Source of the DNA: Hylemonella sp.
GTDB lineage: Bacteria; Pseudomonadota; Gammaproteobacteria; Burkholderiales; Burkholderiaceae_C
DNA length: 64,000 nucleotides
Direction: 5' to 3'
Assembly (NCBI RefSeq): GCF_027532185.1
Contig: NZ_JAPZSV010000001.1
Span: forward strand, 248,001 to 312,000
This document shows positions 32,897 through 41,256 of the stretch, in pieces; the first letter of the stretch is position 1, and every line of letters begins with the position of its first letter. The notes beneath the pieces were generated by a model that was given only the letters and a program-made list of their open reading frames with translations, was not told the DNA's origin and did not search any database. A program made the position numbers and the translations under genes.

Positions 32897-32912
32897 TTTA
32901 CTTTAGCGTAAA
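32897..32912 (-). promoter_or_regulatory. Candidate operator before the VOC/monooxygenase operon
   Basis: Inverted repeat TTTAC-N6-GTAAA, 40 bp upstream of the VOC start. It sits in an A/T-rich patch unlike the surrounding DNA. Its form suits a MarR/GntR-type dimer site. No regulator gene is adjacent. Confidence 0.4.
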
Positions 32913-32954
32913 AGCCCGACCGGCCGAAGCCTGCGGCCGCCGGGTCTACGGGGC

Positions 32955-33224
32955 TAGGGCCTGTTCACACGCATTTCTCAAAATGCGTTGCGGATCAAAA
33001 AAGTCATGCGGTAGGCGCGTGGACGCAACCGGGGTGATCCCCGGCAAGTCCGCGCAACACCCCGCATGGCCTTTTTGGCCGCAACCCGGAGGGCATGGGG
33101 CAAAAACGGCGCCACTCGTCGTTGCACTCCTCACCCAGACGGCCAGTCCGGGCTTCGTCGTGCGCCTAGATTGGCGCCGTTTTTGCCCCACCCGCAATTG
33201 AGAAATGCGTGTGAACAGGCCCTA
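32955..33224. repeat. 270-bp MITE-like element with 27-bp perfect terminal inverted repeats
   Basis: The terminal 27 bases (32955-32981 and 33198-33224) are exact reverse complements, beginning TAGGGCCTGTTCACACGC. Nested inside is a second perfect 19-bp inverted repeat (33096-33114 with 33172-33190, beginning TGGGGCAAAAACGG). Further partial symmetry is present in the left half. No open frame of gene quality was found. It occupies nearly all of the 379 bp between the divergent VOC operon and sulP and ends 11 bp before the sulP start. Confidence 0.8.
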
Positions 33225-33235
33225 AACTCGGCCCC

Positions 33236-34909
33236 ATGTCTTCCGCTTCCCGCCTGCGCGCCTTGCTGCCCTTCCTGAGCTGGCCGCGCCCCACAGCCGC
33301 GCTGCTGCGCGGCGAGGCGCTGGCAGGTCTCGCCGTGGGCCTGATGGTGATCCCGCAGGGCGTGGCCTATGCCGTGCTCGCCGGCATGCCGCCCGTCACG
33401 GGCATCTACGCCTCCATCCTGCCGGCCCTGGTCGCCGTGCTCTTCAGCGCCTCGACCCGGCTCTCGGTGGGCCCCACGGCGCTGTCCTGCCTGCTGATCA
33501 GCGCAGGCCTCACGGGCCTGGCCCAGCCTGGCTCGGTCGAGTGGGTGCAGCTGGCCATCTGGCTGGCCCTGCTGTCGGGTCTGCTGCAGCTGCTGCTGGG
33601 TTTCATGCGCTTCGGCTGGCTGCTGAATCTGGTGAACGCGCCTGTCCTCACGGCCTTCACGCAGGCTGCAGCTCTGCTCATCATCGGCTCACAGCTGCCC
33701 GACCTGCTGGGGCTGCAGAGCTGGCAGCAGCTCAGCTCGCCACAGGGCTGGCACGGGCCCTCGCTGGCCTTCGGCCTGGGCACGCTGGCCCTGCTGATCG
33801 TGGCGCGGCGCTGGCGCCCGACTTTCCCCTCGGTGCTGCTCATCGTGCTGGGGGCAGCTGGCCTCTCTCATTTTCTGGGCTTCGAGGCCGGTGGCGGAGC
33901 CGTGGTCGGTGCACTGCCTGCGGGCCTGCCGGCCCTCACGCTGCCTGCCCTGCCGGAGTGGAAGGTGCTGAGCCAGTTGCTGCTGCCCACCCTGGTCATC
34001 ACCCTGGTGAGCTTTCTGGAAACCGCGTCGAGCGCCAAGGTGGACAACGAAGGCCGCGGCACGCGCTGGAATCAGGACCAGGACCTGATCGGCCAAGGCC
34101 TGGGCAAGATCGTGGCCGGCTTCAGCGGCGCCTTCCCGACGAGTTCCTCCTTCTCACGCTCGGCCCTCAACCTCTACGCCGGGGCGCAGACCGGCTGGGC
34201 CACGGTGTTCTCGGCCGGGGTGGTGCTGATCGCGCTCTGGGTGCTGATCCCCGTGCTGCGTCATGTGCCCCAGGCGGTGCTGGCCGCCATCGTGGTCGCT
34301 GCGGTGCTGGGTCTGATCAAACCGCGCGAGTTCGCCCGGCTATGGCGTATCGCCCGCGTCGAGGCCGTGATCGCCGCGCTCACCTTCGGCATCACCCTGG
34401 CCGTCTCGCCCCAGCTCTACTGGGGGGTGCTGGCCGGCGTGCTGATGTCGCTGAGCTACTTTCTTTACCAGCGACTGCACCCGCGCATCATCGAAGTGGG
34501 CCTGCACCCCGACGGCAGCCTGCGCGACCGCCACCTGTGGAAGCTGCCGCCCCTGGCGCCCCACGCCTACGCGCTGCGCATGGACGCGGCGCTGGACTTC
34601 GCGGCCGCAGCCGAGTTCGAACGCAACATCGTCGAGTACCTCGCCGAACACCCGGACACGCGCCATGTCTGCCTGTTCGCCCAGCCCATCAACCACATCG
34701 ACAGCACGGGCGTCGACGCCTTCCTCAAGCTGGGCAAGCAACTGCGTGAACAGGGCGTACTGCTGCACATCAGCGGCATGAAGCTGCCGGTGGAAAAGAC
34801 CTTGCTCCAGGCGGGCTGGCAACTGGCTGACCCGGGCCACCGGCTCTACCGCACCGAGACCGAGACCGTCGCCGCGCTGCGCGAACTGTCCCAGACCTCC
34901 CAGGTCTGA
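33236..34909 (+). CDS. SulP-family anion transporter with STAS domain
   Basis: 557 aa. About a dozen hydrophobic segments begin with LAVGLMVIPQGVAYAVLAGMPPVTGIYASILP, the SulP signature, followed by FPTSSSFSRSALN. The C-terminal ~120 residues form a cytoplasmic STAS domain (HVCLFAQPINHIDSTGVDAFLKL). Family members carry sulfate, bicarbonate or dicarboxylates; the substrate here is not decidable. Its upstream space is taken up by the repeat element, so its promoter must lie in or beyond that element. The last 64 bp overlap truC on the other strand. Confidence 0.92.
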   Translation: MSSASRLRALLPFLSWPRPTAALLRGEALAGLAVGLMVIPQGVAYAVLAGMPPVTGIYASILPALVAVLFSASTRLSVGPTALSCLLISAGLTGLAQPGSVEWVQLAIWLALLSGLLQLLLGFMRFGWLLNLVNAPVLTAFTQAAALLIIGSQLPDLLGLQSWQQLSSPQGWHGPSLAFGLGTLALLIVARRWRPTFPSVLLIVLGAAGLSHFLGFEAGGGAVVGALPAGLPALTLPALPEWKVLSQLLLPTLVITLVSFLETASSAKVDNEGRGTRWNQDQDLIGQGLGKIVAGFSGAFPTSSSFSRSALNLYAGAQTGWATVFSAGVVLIALWVLIPVLRHVPQAVLAAIVVAAVLGLIKPREFARLWRIARVEAVIAALTFGITLAVSPQLYWGVLAGVLMSLSYFLYQRLHPRIIEVGLHPDGSLRDRHLWKLPPLAPHAYALRMDAALDFAAAAEFERNIVEYLAEHPDTRHVCLFAQPINHIDSTGVDAFLKLGKQLREQGVLLHISGMKLPVEKTLLQAGWQLADPGHRLYRTETETVAALRELSQTSQV

Positions 34910-35571
34910 TCGCAAAGCGCCTCGATGCGCAGCGGCACGCCGCTGACCGGGTGCGGCAACTCCAGCCGCAGCGCATGCAGCCACAGGCGCTGCGCCCCCA
35001 GAAAGTTCGCCACCGCGCGATTCAAGGGCCCCTTGCCATGCGTGGCGTCGCCGAGGATGGGGTGGGCGATGTGCTTCATGTGGCGGCGCAACTGGTGGCG
35101 CCGGCCCGTGAGCGGCTGCAGCTCCACAAGGGCACAACGTGTCACGGAGAAATCGCGGTCGGGCAGCGGCAGCTCGTAGCGTTGCAGCGTACGGTAGCGT
35201 GTCTGCGCGTCCTGCACCTCGGTACGGCCGGCACGGGCATCGTCTTCCAGACGCCGCAGCGGGTGATCGACCAGGCCCTCGGCCGCAGGCCAGCCCCGCA
35301 CCACGGCACGGTAGGTCTTGCGCACCTGGTCAGGTGCCTCGAACGCCTGACCGAGCACGCGGGCCGTTTCGGCATCCAGGGCGAACAGCAGCACCCCGCT
35401 CGTGCCCTTGTCCAGGCGGTGCGCAGGCCAGACCGGGCGGCCCAGCTGGTCGCGCAGCAGTTGCAGGGCAAACTGCGTCTCGCCGGCGTCCAGCCCCGTA
35501 CGGTGCACCAGCAGGCCCGGCGGCTTGTCCACGGCCACGATCTGCTCGTCCTGATGGAGAATACGCAACAT
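34846..35571 (-). CDS. truC: tRNA pseudouridine synthase C (RluA family)
   Basis: 241 aa. HRLDKGTSGVLL holds catalytic Asp54. The opening [24 protein letters not shown] is very close to TruC, which modifies U65 of tRNA; RRHQLRRHMKHIAHPILGD is the second family motif. The start codon (35569-35571) and the yaaA start codon (35570-35572) overlap in CATG on opposite strands. The 3' end runs 64 bp into sulP, giving a C-terminal tail rich in Ser/Val (RSAATVSVSVR) that looks like read-through rather than family sequence. Confidence 0.92.
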   Translation of the reverse strand: MLRILHQDEQIVAVDKPPGLLVHRTGLDAGETQFALQLLRDQLGRPVWPAHRLDKGTSGVLLFALDAETARVLGQAFEAPDQVRKTYRAVVRGWPAAEGLVDHPLRRLEDDARAGRTEVQDAQTRYRTLQRYELPLPDRDFSVTRCALVELQPLTGRRHQLRRHMKHIAHPILGDATHGKGPLNRAVANFLGAQRLWLHALRLELPHPVSGVPLRIEALCDQTWEVWDSSRSAATVSVSVR

Positions 35572-36346
35572 GCTTTTTCTGCTCTCGCCCGCCAAATCGC
35601 TGGACTATGACACGCCGGTCGCGGACCTGCCCCACACCCAGCCCCTGTTCACCCAACAATCCGCCGAGCTCATCGAACTCCTGCGCGCCTACTCGCCGCA
35701 GCAGATCGCCGAGCTCATGGACCTGAGTGACACGCTGGCCGGGCTCAACGTCGCGCGCTACCAGGCCTGGCGCCCGAAGTTCAGCGCGAGGAATTCCAGA
35801 CAGGCCGTGCTGGCCTTCAACGGCGATGTCTACGACGGCCTCGACGCCAAGAGCCTCCAGACCGAAGACCTGGCCTGGGCCCAGGAGCATGTGTGCATCC
35901 TCAGCGGCCTGTACGGCGTGCTGCGCCCGCTGGACTGGATGCAGCCCTACCGGCTGGAGATGGGCACGACACTCAAGAACCCCAAGGGGCAGAACCTCTA
36001 CAAATTCTGGGGCACGCAGATCGCGGATTACCTCAACGAGCGCCTGGCCGGAGAGAAATCGCCCGTGGTCGTGAACCTGGCCTCGCAGGAATACTTCAAG
36101 GCCGTGGACACGAAGGCCCTCCAGGCCCGCGTGATCGAATGCGTGTTCGAGGACTGGAAAGGCGGCCAGTACAAGGTCATCAGCTTCTTCGCCAAGCGCG
36201 CACGCGGCCTCATGGCGCGCTACGCCATCAGCAAGCGGCTCAGCACAGCGAAGCAGCTGGAGAAATTCAACCTCGATGGCTACGCCTACGACGCGAAGGT
36301 TTCAGAACCCGATCGCCTGGTCTTCCGCCGGAAAGTACAAGCATGA
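35570..36346 (+). CDS. yaaA: Peroxide stress protein YaaA (DUF328)
   Basis: 258 aa. [17 protein letters not shown] is the canonical YaaA opening; [22 protein letters not shown] and the basic C-terminal region complete the family. In E. coli YaaA is OxyR-controlled and limits free iron during peroxide stress. Because the start overlaps that of truC head to head, the promoter and ribosome-binding site must lie within truC. Its stop overlaps the queF start (ATGA). Confidence 0.93.
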   Translation: MLFLLSPAKSLDYDTPVADLPHTQPLFTQQSAELIELLRAYSPQQIAELMDLSDTLAGLNVARYQAWRPKFSARNSRQAVLAFNGDVYDGLDAKSLQTEDLAWAQEHVCILSGLYGVLRPLDWMQPYRLEMGTTLKNPKGQNLYKFWGTQIADYLNERLAGEKSPVVVNLASQEYFKAVDTKALQARVIECVFEDWKGGQYKVISFFAKRARGLMARYAISKRLSTAKQLEKFNLDGYAYDAKVSEPDRLVFRRKVQA

Positions 36347-37188
36347 GCAAGCCCGAAGACTCCCTGCTCGGCAAGGCCACCCCGTACAAGGACCAGTACG
36401 ACGCCACGCTGCTCTACCCCATTCCGCGTCTGACCAAGCGTGTAGAAATCGGCGTGCCGTCCACCCTGCCCTTCCTGGGCGCGGACCTGTGGACGGCCTA
36501 TGAGCTGAGCTGGCTCAACCCGCGCGGCAAGCCCCAGGTGGCCATCGCGCACATCACTGTGCCCTGCGAGACGCCCAACATCATCGAGAGCAAGTCCTTC
36601 AAGCTCTACCTCAACAGCTACAACAACACGAAGTTCACCGACGCGGCCGAGGTACAGGCCCGCCTGCGCGCGGACCTGGGCGAAGCCGCCTGGCGCGGCT
36701 CGGGCAAGACGGGCTCGGTCGGTGTGCGCCTGCTGGCCCCCGAGCTCTTCGACCAGGAACCGATCCACGAGATGGACGGCCTCAACATCGACCGGCTCGA
36801 CATCGAGTGCACCCAGTACATGCCCGCGCCCGAGTTGCTGACGGCCGCCTTTGACGAGAAACCGGTGGACGAGGTACTGACCAGCCAGCTGCTCAAGAGC
36901 AACTGCCTCGTGACGGGCCAGCCCGACTGGGGCAGTGTGCAGATCACCTACAGCGGCCCGCAGATCGACCAGGCCGGCCTGCTGCAGTACCTCGTGAGCT
37001 TTCGCAACCACAACGAGTTCCATGAGCAGTGCGTTGAGCGCATCTACATGGACCTCTGGCGCCGCTGCAAGCCGGCCAAGCTGACGGTCTACGCGCGCTA
37101 CACGCGCCGTGGCGGCCTGGACATCAACCCGTGGCGCACCAGCCACCCGCAGGCCCTGCCGCCGAATATCCGCACGGCAAGACAGTAA
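36343..37188 (+). CDS. queF: NADPH-dependent preQ0 reductase
   Basis: 281 aa, the long (type II, two-module) QueF. It reduces 7-cyano-7-deazaguanine to preQ1 for queuosine. Cys188 and Asp195 in [15 protein letters not shown] are the catalytic pair. [17 protein letters not shown] (about 82-98) is the family binding motif and [16 protein letters not shown] supplies further active-site residues. Coupled to yaaA by an ATGA overlap; 28 kb from queD-queE. It faces creD with only 8 bp between. Confidence 0.96.
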   Translation: MSKPEDSLLGKATPYKDQYDATLLYPIPRLTKRVEIGVPSTLPFLGADLWTAYELSWLNPRGKPQVAIAHITVPCETPNIIESKSFKLYLNSYNNTKFTDAAEVQARLRADLGEAAWRGSGKTGSVGVRLLAPELFDQEPIHEMDGLNIDRLDIECTQYMPAPELLTAAFDEKPVDEVLTSQLLKSNCLVTGQPDWGSVQITYSGPQIDQAGLLQYLVSFRNHNEFHEQCVERIYMDLWRRCKPAKLTVYARYTRRGGLDINPWRTSHPQALPPNIRTARQ

Positions 37189-37196
37189 GGTCTGAC

Positions 37197-38564
37197 TCAC
37201 GCCTGCGCTGCTTCGGCTCGGCCCGCAGGCGTCAGCAGACGGTACCAATCCACCTTGCGCGTCAGGTACATCACTGCGGCGAGCACGGCAAACAGCGCCA
37301 GTGAGCCGACAACCAGCGCCTTCTGCTCCAGCTGCAGCAAGAGGAAAAGCAGGCCGTACAGAACGCCTACGCCCAGTCCGAAAGGCAGGCCTCGTCGTAC
37401 GCCATGCAATATGTGCACAGCGTAGTAAGTCAGCAGCAACACACAGGCCGTGGCGGCGATGGCGTAGGCGAGATTGAACGCCAAATGCTCTCCCAGGCTG
37501 AGCAGCAGCAGGAAGAAGATGGCCACCGCGGAACCCACAAGAAAGTACTGAACCGGATGTACCCTCAGGCGCTGCATGACCTCGAACAGGCCGACTGCCA
37601 CAAAAGTCAGCACGACGAAAAGCAGGCCGTATTTGGACGCCCGATCGCTCAGGGTATAGGCGTTGACCGGATCGACAAAGGACACGCGGATGGCCTTCAG
37701 GCAATCTTTGGACTCCTCCCAGTCGCCCTCGCTGACACGGGCGCAGACGGGTTGGCCTTTTTGCAGATCATCCCCGTTGCCGATCGCCAGCGAAGAAATA
37801 CGCCAGTTGGCCTTGAAGCCCTCAGCGCCCACGGCGCGTTCTGCCGGGAGAAACTGACCTCCGAACGAAGGATGCTGCCAGTTGCTCTGCACACTTAGCT
37901 GGGTCATGTCTCCCGCGGGGACAAAGGTCCAGTCTTCGATGCCGAACAGCTCCAGGTCAAGCACGGCCTCCAGGTCATCGGGCGATTGCCCGACGCTTTC
38001 GGGCAGCACGGCATGCAGGCCACGGTTGTAGCGGCTGTGGTGAGTGCCTGCCCTCAGCGGCAGCGCCAGTCCGTTCCAACTGAGACCAGCAGAACGAATG
38101 CCGGTGGGATCGCTGATCGGCAATATAAGCTCAGGGGTGGCACAGCTGATGCGCGTGCGCTCGTTCTGGGGCCGTATCTTCAAAGACTCCGGCGTCCAGC
38201 GGGCATGAAGCGCCAACTTCATGTTGTAGGTACTGACCTTGTGCAGGCTGCGATGCAGGTTCTGCACATCAGCACCGGCCCTAGCCATCAGACTCTCGGG
38301 GGGCACCAATCTGGACACGTCCTTCTCACGCTCCACCGTTTGCGGATGGCCCGCATCCAGGTTCGTCGTATCGCGCCACCTCTCGACACAGCGCAGATGC
38401 ACCATGGGACCCGTGACGATCTGCGGGGTGCCCATACCGGCCACGGCCCGCTTGCGATGCTGCTGCCTGTCCTGCACGATGTCCTGGATCTGGCCCAGTC
38501 CGAACAACAAAGCCAACAGTACTAGCAGCAGATAGGCCAGTTTGGGTGAGATCAGCGACTTCAT
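37197..38564 (-). CDS. creD: CreD-like inner-membrane protein
   Basis: 455 aa. An N-terminal membrane helix (about 8-26), a long periplasmic beta-rich region, and five or so helices in the last third (from YGLLFVVLTFVAVGLFEVMQ) give the CreD topology. CreD is the main CreBC-induced gene in Enterobacteria and Aeromonas/Pseudomonas and affects envelope and beta-lactam responses. A perfect CreB tag lies 63-78 bp upstream. The creBCD stretch looks less GC-rich than its neighbours, so horizontal gain is possible. Confidence 0.9.
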   Translation of the reverse strand: MKSLISPKLAYLLLVLLALLFGLGQIQDIVQDRQQHRKRAVAGMGTPQIVTGPMVHLRCVERWRDTTNLDAGHPQTVEREKDVSRLVPPESLMARAGADVQNLHRSLHKVSTYNMKLALHARWTPESLKIRPQNERTRISCATPELILPISDPTGIRSAGLSWNGLALPLRAGTHHSRYNRGLHAVLPESVGQSPDDLEAVLDLELFGIEDWTFVPAGDMTQLSVQSNWQHPSFGGQFLPAERAVGAEGFKANWRISSLAIGNGDDLQKGQPVCARVSEGDWEESKDCLKAIRVSFVDPVNAYTLSDRASKYGLLFVVLTFVAVGLFEVMQRLRVHPVQYFLVGSAVAIFFLLLLSLGEHLAFNLAYAIAATACVLLLTYYAVHILHGVRRGLPFGLGVGVLYGLLFLLLQLEQKALVVGSLALFAVLAAVMYLTRKVDWYRLLTPAGRAEAAQA

Positions 38565-38594
38565 GTTTTCTCCATGGTTGAGATGGAGGGATGA

Positions 38595-38610
38595 TCACGC
38601 CGCGGCGTGA
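38595..38610. promoter_or_regulatory. 16-bp perfect palindrome in the creC-creD gap
   Basis: TCACGCCG/CGGCGTGA is a perfect 16-bp palindrome between the CreB tag and the creD start. It could be a short hairpin in the creD leader, a weak terminator after creC, or an operator. No U-tract follows. Confidence 0.35.
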
Positions 38611-38626
38611 GACCATGATGAAGTCT

Positions 38627-38642
38627 GTGAAGGCTGCGTGAA
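38627..38642 (-). promoter_or_regulatory. CreB-binding tag upstream of creD
   Basis: On the minus strand this reads TTCACGCAGCCTTCAC, an exact match to the known cre/blr tag TTCAC-N6-TTCAC. It lies 63-78 bp before the creD start and 13 bp after the creC stop, so CreB probably drives a separate creD transcript. Confidence 0.85.
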
Positions 38643-38654
38643 GTTTCAACCGAT

Positions 38655-40082
38655 CTAGCCGGCCGGGAACTCCATCTCGGCGCGAAAGCCGTTCGCATTG
38701 GTCAACTGCAGACGACCACGGTGCAGAGCCATGATCTGCCGCACGATGGCCAGGCCCAGGCCTGAACCACTGCGCTCACCGTTGGGGCGCGCCGTGGTGA
38801 AGAAACGCTCACCCAGCCTGGGCAGGGCATAGTCGGGCACACCGGGCCCTTGGTCCTGCACGGCAATGCACCGGGGTGTCACACACACCGTGACCTGGCT
38901 ACCCGATGGTGCGAAATCGAGGGCGTTCTCCAGCAAGTTGCTGACAGCCAATGCGATCGCCTGGGTGTCGCCCCTGACCGTCGCGCTGGCCCCACCCTCT
39001 CCGACCTCGATGTGTACCGTCATCTGTCGTGCAGCAAATCGTCCGGCCGCCGCTGCCACCGCCGCCCGGACGCTGTCCACGAGATACACCTCATCAACGA
39101 CATGCAGCCCCTGCCCAGAACTGGCCAAGTGCTCCAGCTTGCTGAGTTCCAGCAAGCGGTCGACCAAGCGCTGCAGACGCTCGCTCTGTGCCACCACATG
39201 CCCGGCAAACTCACGTCGCTGGGCCTCGGGCAGGTTTTCCTGCAGCAACTCCCCGCTGGCGCGCACAGCCGCTACAGGACTCTTGAGCTCATGGGTGAGC
39301 GCGCGCACATAGTTCTCGATGTACTCACGCCCATCCAGACGCTCACGCATGGTCTGCATGGCTTGAGCCAGCTCACCCAGCTCGCCGGGAACGCGCGGCA
39401 GCACCTCGGTCCCGCCAGACTGTACGCTGCGGGCATAGTTGCGCAGACGCCGGATGTTCCACACCACCCAAATGGTGACCAGCACGCCGACCGTCGCTGA
39501 GAGCATCAACAACCAGACGCCGCCGGTCATAATTTTCTGCTCGGCCCGGTCGATGAAGCGCTGCACCGTGCTGATAGGCTTGGCTACCGTCAACACGCCG
39601 ATGATGCGCCCCTCGTGTAATACCGGCGCAGCGACATACATGACCGATGTCCTGTCGTCGGTCTGTACTTCCCGCGTAGCCCGGGCCCCGTACTCACCGC
39701 GCAGGGTCAAGGCCACATCACGCCACTGGGAGTAGTCCTGACCTTGGGCAAGATGGACCGAGTCGAAGACCACCTTGCCGCCACGGTCGGTCACGTAGAT
39801 GCGGTAGTCCAGAGACTGTTTGCTCAGCCCCCAGATCCTGGCGTCAATGGGGCGTCGTGCATAGTTGTTGACATGCTCAGCAAAGCGCCCCTGGGCCAGC
39901 TGCCCCTGGGCCAGCTCATCGCTGGCAAGTTCGGCCAGGATGTTGGCCGTATCCACCAGCATATCTTCCATCACGTCACGCACGCTGGGGCGTATCTCGG
40001 TGGTGAAGACACGCAGCAGGAAAAACGCCGCAATTCCGTTGAGCAGGAAGAAGACGAAGAACAGGCGTATGCCGAGTTTCAT
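38655..40082 (-). CDS. creC: Sensor histidine kinase CreC
   Basis: 475 aa. Membrane helices at about 7-25 and 187-209 enclose a periplasmic sensor domain, followed by a HAMP-like linker, His264 in RALTHELKSPVAAVRASGELL, and N/G boxes (VSNLLENALDFAP, DQGPGVPDYALPRLGERFF, GSGLGLAIVRQIM). A tandem ELAQGQLAQG repeat lies in the sensor region. It should phosphorylate CreB. The start at 40082 overlaps the creB stop (ATGA). Confidence 0.93.
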   Translation of the reverse strand: MKLGIRLFFVFFLLNGIAAFFLLRVFTTEIRPSVRDVMEDMLVDTANILAELASDELAQGQLAQGRFAEHVNNYARRPIDARIWGLSKQSLDYRIYVTDRGGKVVFDSVHLAQGQDYSQWRDVALTLRGEYGARATREVQTDDRTSVMYVAAPVLHEGRIIGVLTVAKPISTVQRFIDRAEQKIMTGGVWLLMLSATVGVLVTIWVVWNIRRLRNYARSVQSGGTEVLPRVPGELGELAQAMQTMRERLDGREYIENYVRALTHELKSPVAAVRASGELLQENLPEAQRREFAGHVVAQSERLQRLVDRLLELSKLEHLASSGQGLHVVDEVYLVDSVRAAVAAAAGRFAARQMTVHIEVGEGGASATVRGDTQAIALAVSNLLENALDFAPSGSQVTVCVTPRCIAVQDQGPGVPDYALPRLGERFFTTARPNGERSGSGLGLAIVRQIMALHRGRLQLTNANGFRAEMEFPAG

Positions 40083-40786
40083 CGGGCGACCAAGCTGTAA
40101 CCCATGCCACGGTGGGTGACAATGCAGTCCTTGTCCGCACCGGCATCGCGCAGCTTGGACCGCAAAGTCTTGATGTGCGTGTCGACGGTACGATCCATGC
40201 TGTCTACGGTCTGCCCCCACACCGCCTCGATCAGCTTGTCGCGGCTGTATATCCGGCCATTGCCCTGCAACAGCGTCGCCAATAAGCCATATTCCAGTCG
40301 TGTGAGCGGCAGCGCAACACCCCGGAAACTGACTCGCTGGCCTTCCCGGTCAAGGACAAATGGACTGTCCGGAACCCTCCCCTCAAGTCTGCCAAGAGGG
40401 TGACCCGAAACGCTGCGACGCAGCAGGGCACGCATGCGCGCCACCAGCTCTCGCGGGCTGAAAGGCTTGGCGACATAGTCGTCTGCACCCAGCTCAAGCC
40501 CGAGTACGCGGTCCAGCTCCTCGCTGCGTGCGCTCAAAACGAGGATAGGCATGCCAGCGGTCTCGGGCCCGCTGCGCAGATCACGACAAAGGTCGAGGCC
40601 GCTGCCGTCGGGTAAGCCTACATCAAGAACCACCAGATCGAAAGGACGGCTCGATAGCTCTCGTCGAGCATCCCGCACCAGGGGGCAGTGGGTCAAAACA
40701 AAGCCCTCGCGCTGGACTGCAAATGCAATCGTACTGGCGATGGCGGGCTCGTCCTCAAGTAGCAGAATCTGCGTGCCGTCCCTCAT
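40079..40786 (-). CDS. creB: Response regulator CreB (OmpR family)
   Basis: 235 aa. The receiver domain has Glu11-Asp12, phospho-acceptor Asp55 (LVVLDVGLPDG) and the K of VAKPFSPRELVAR; the C-terminal winged helix (RLEYGLLATLLQGNGRIYSRDKLIEAVWG) binds DNA. First gene of creBCD. No CreB tag was found before creB itself, so it is probably not strongly autoregulated. Confidence 0.93.
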   Translation of the reverse strand: MRDGTQILLLEDEPAIASTIAFAVQREGFVLTHCPLVRDARRELSSRPFDLVVLDVGLPDGSGLDLCRDLRSGPETAGMPILVLSARSEELDRVLGLELGADDYVAKPFSPRELVARMRALLRRSVSGHPLGRLEGRVPDSPFVLDREGQRVSFRGVALPLTRLEYGLLATLLQGNGRIYSRDKLIEAVWGQTVDSMDRTVDTHIKTLRSKLRDAGADKDCIVTHRGMGYSLVAR

Positions 40787-40897
40787 GATTTCCTTCGTCT
40801 GACTCGTCGAGACAAGCTTATCAAGCTTTCGGCGCGCACCACGGCTCCATCACGAGCCCGACGGCCCTCTCGCCATCACAGGAAAAAGTACAACAGC

Positions 40898-41245
40898 TCA
40901 GGGCTGGCCGTTCGGCCACTGCAGCTCGAGCAGCTTCCAGCCGCTGCCCGACTGCTTCTGCACCGCACAACGGTACTCGTAGCGGACCATGGGCGCACCA
41001 AAGCGTACCTGGGCCAGCAGGGCGCCGGAGGACTGCCAGACCTCGGGCTTGCCCGCCCAGCGCGCGTCCCTGACGTCCACGGGCTGGGCCGGCTGCGAGC
41101 CGTCGACCTTGGGCTTGCCCAGGGTCTTGAGGGTGGCCATGGCGTACTGCTGACAGGCATAGGCCGCATAACGCGCGTCGTCCGGGTCGGCGGCGCAGGC
41201 CAGGCTGCTGGCCAGCAAAAGGGGAAGGAGCGGTTTCAGGTTCAT
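40898..41245 (-). CDS. Small exported protein, function unknown
   Basis: 115 aa. A signal peptide (about 1-18, ending LACA) precedes a compact domain with three cysteines (YACQQYAMATLKTLGKPKVDG, YEYRCAVQ). I do not recognise the family. It follows the enoyl-CoA hydratase gene by 11 bp on the same strand and may be co-transcribed. The 111 bp between it and creB show only AAGCTTATCAAGCTT, of unknown meaning. Confidence 0.65.
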   Translation of the reverse strand: MNLKPLLPLLLASSLACAADPDDARYAAYACQQYAMATLKTLGKPKVDGSQPAQPVDVRDARWAGKPEVWQSSGALLAQVRFGAPMVRYEYRCAVQKQSGSGWKLLELQWPNGQP

Positions 41246-41256
41246 GCAGAACAGAC

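Noticed and set aside
40816-40830. AAGCTTATCAAGCTT as a possible operator of creB
   Set aside because: It is only a short symmetric repeat of a 6-bp palindrome, with no link to a known regulator and no CreB tag.
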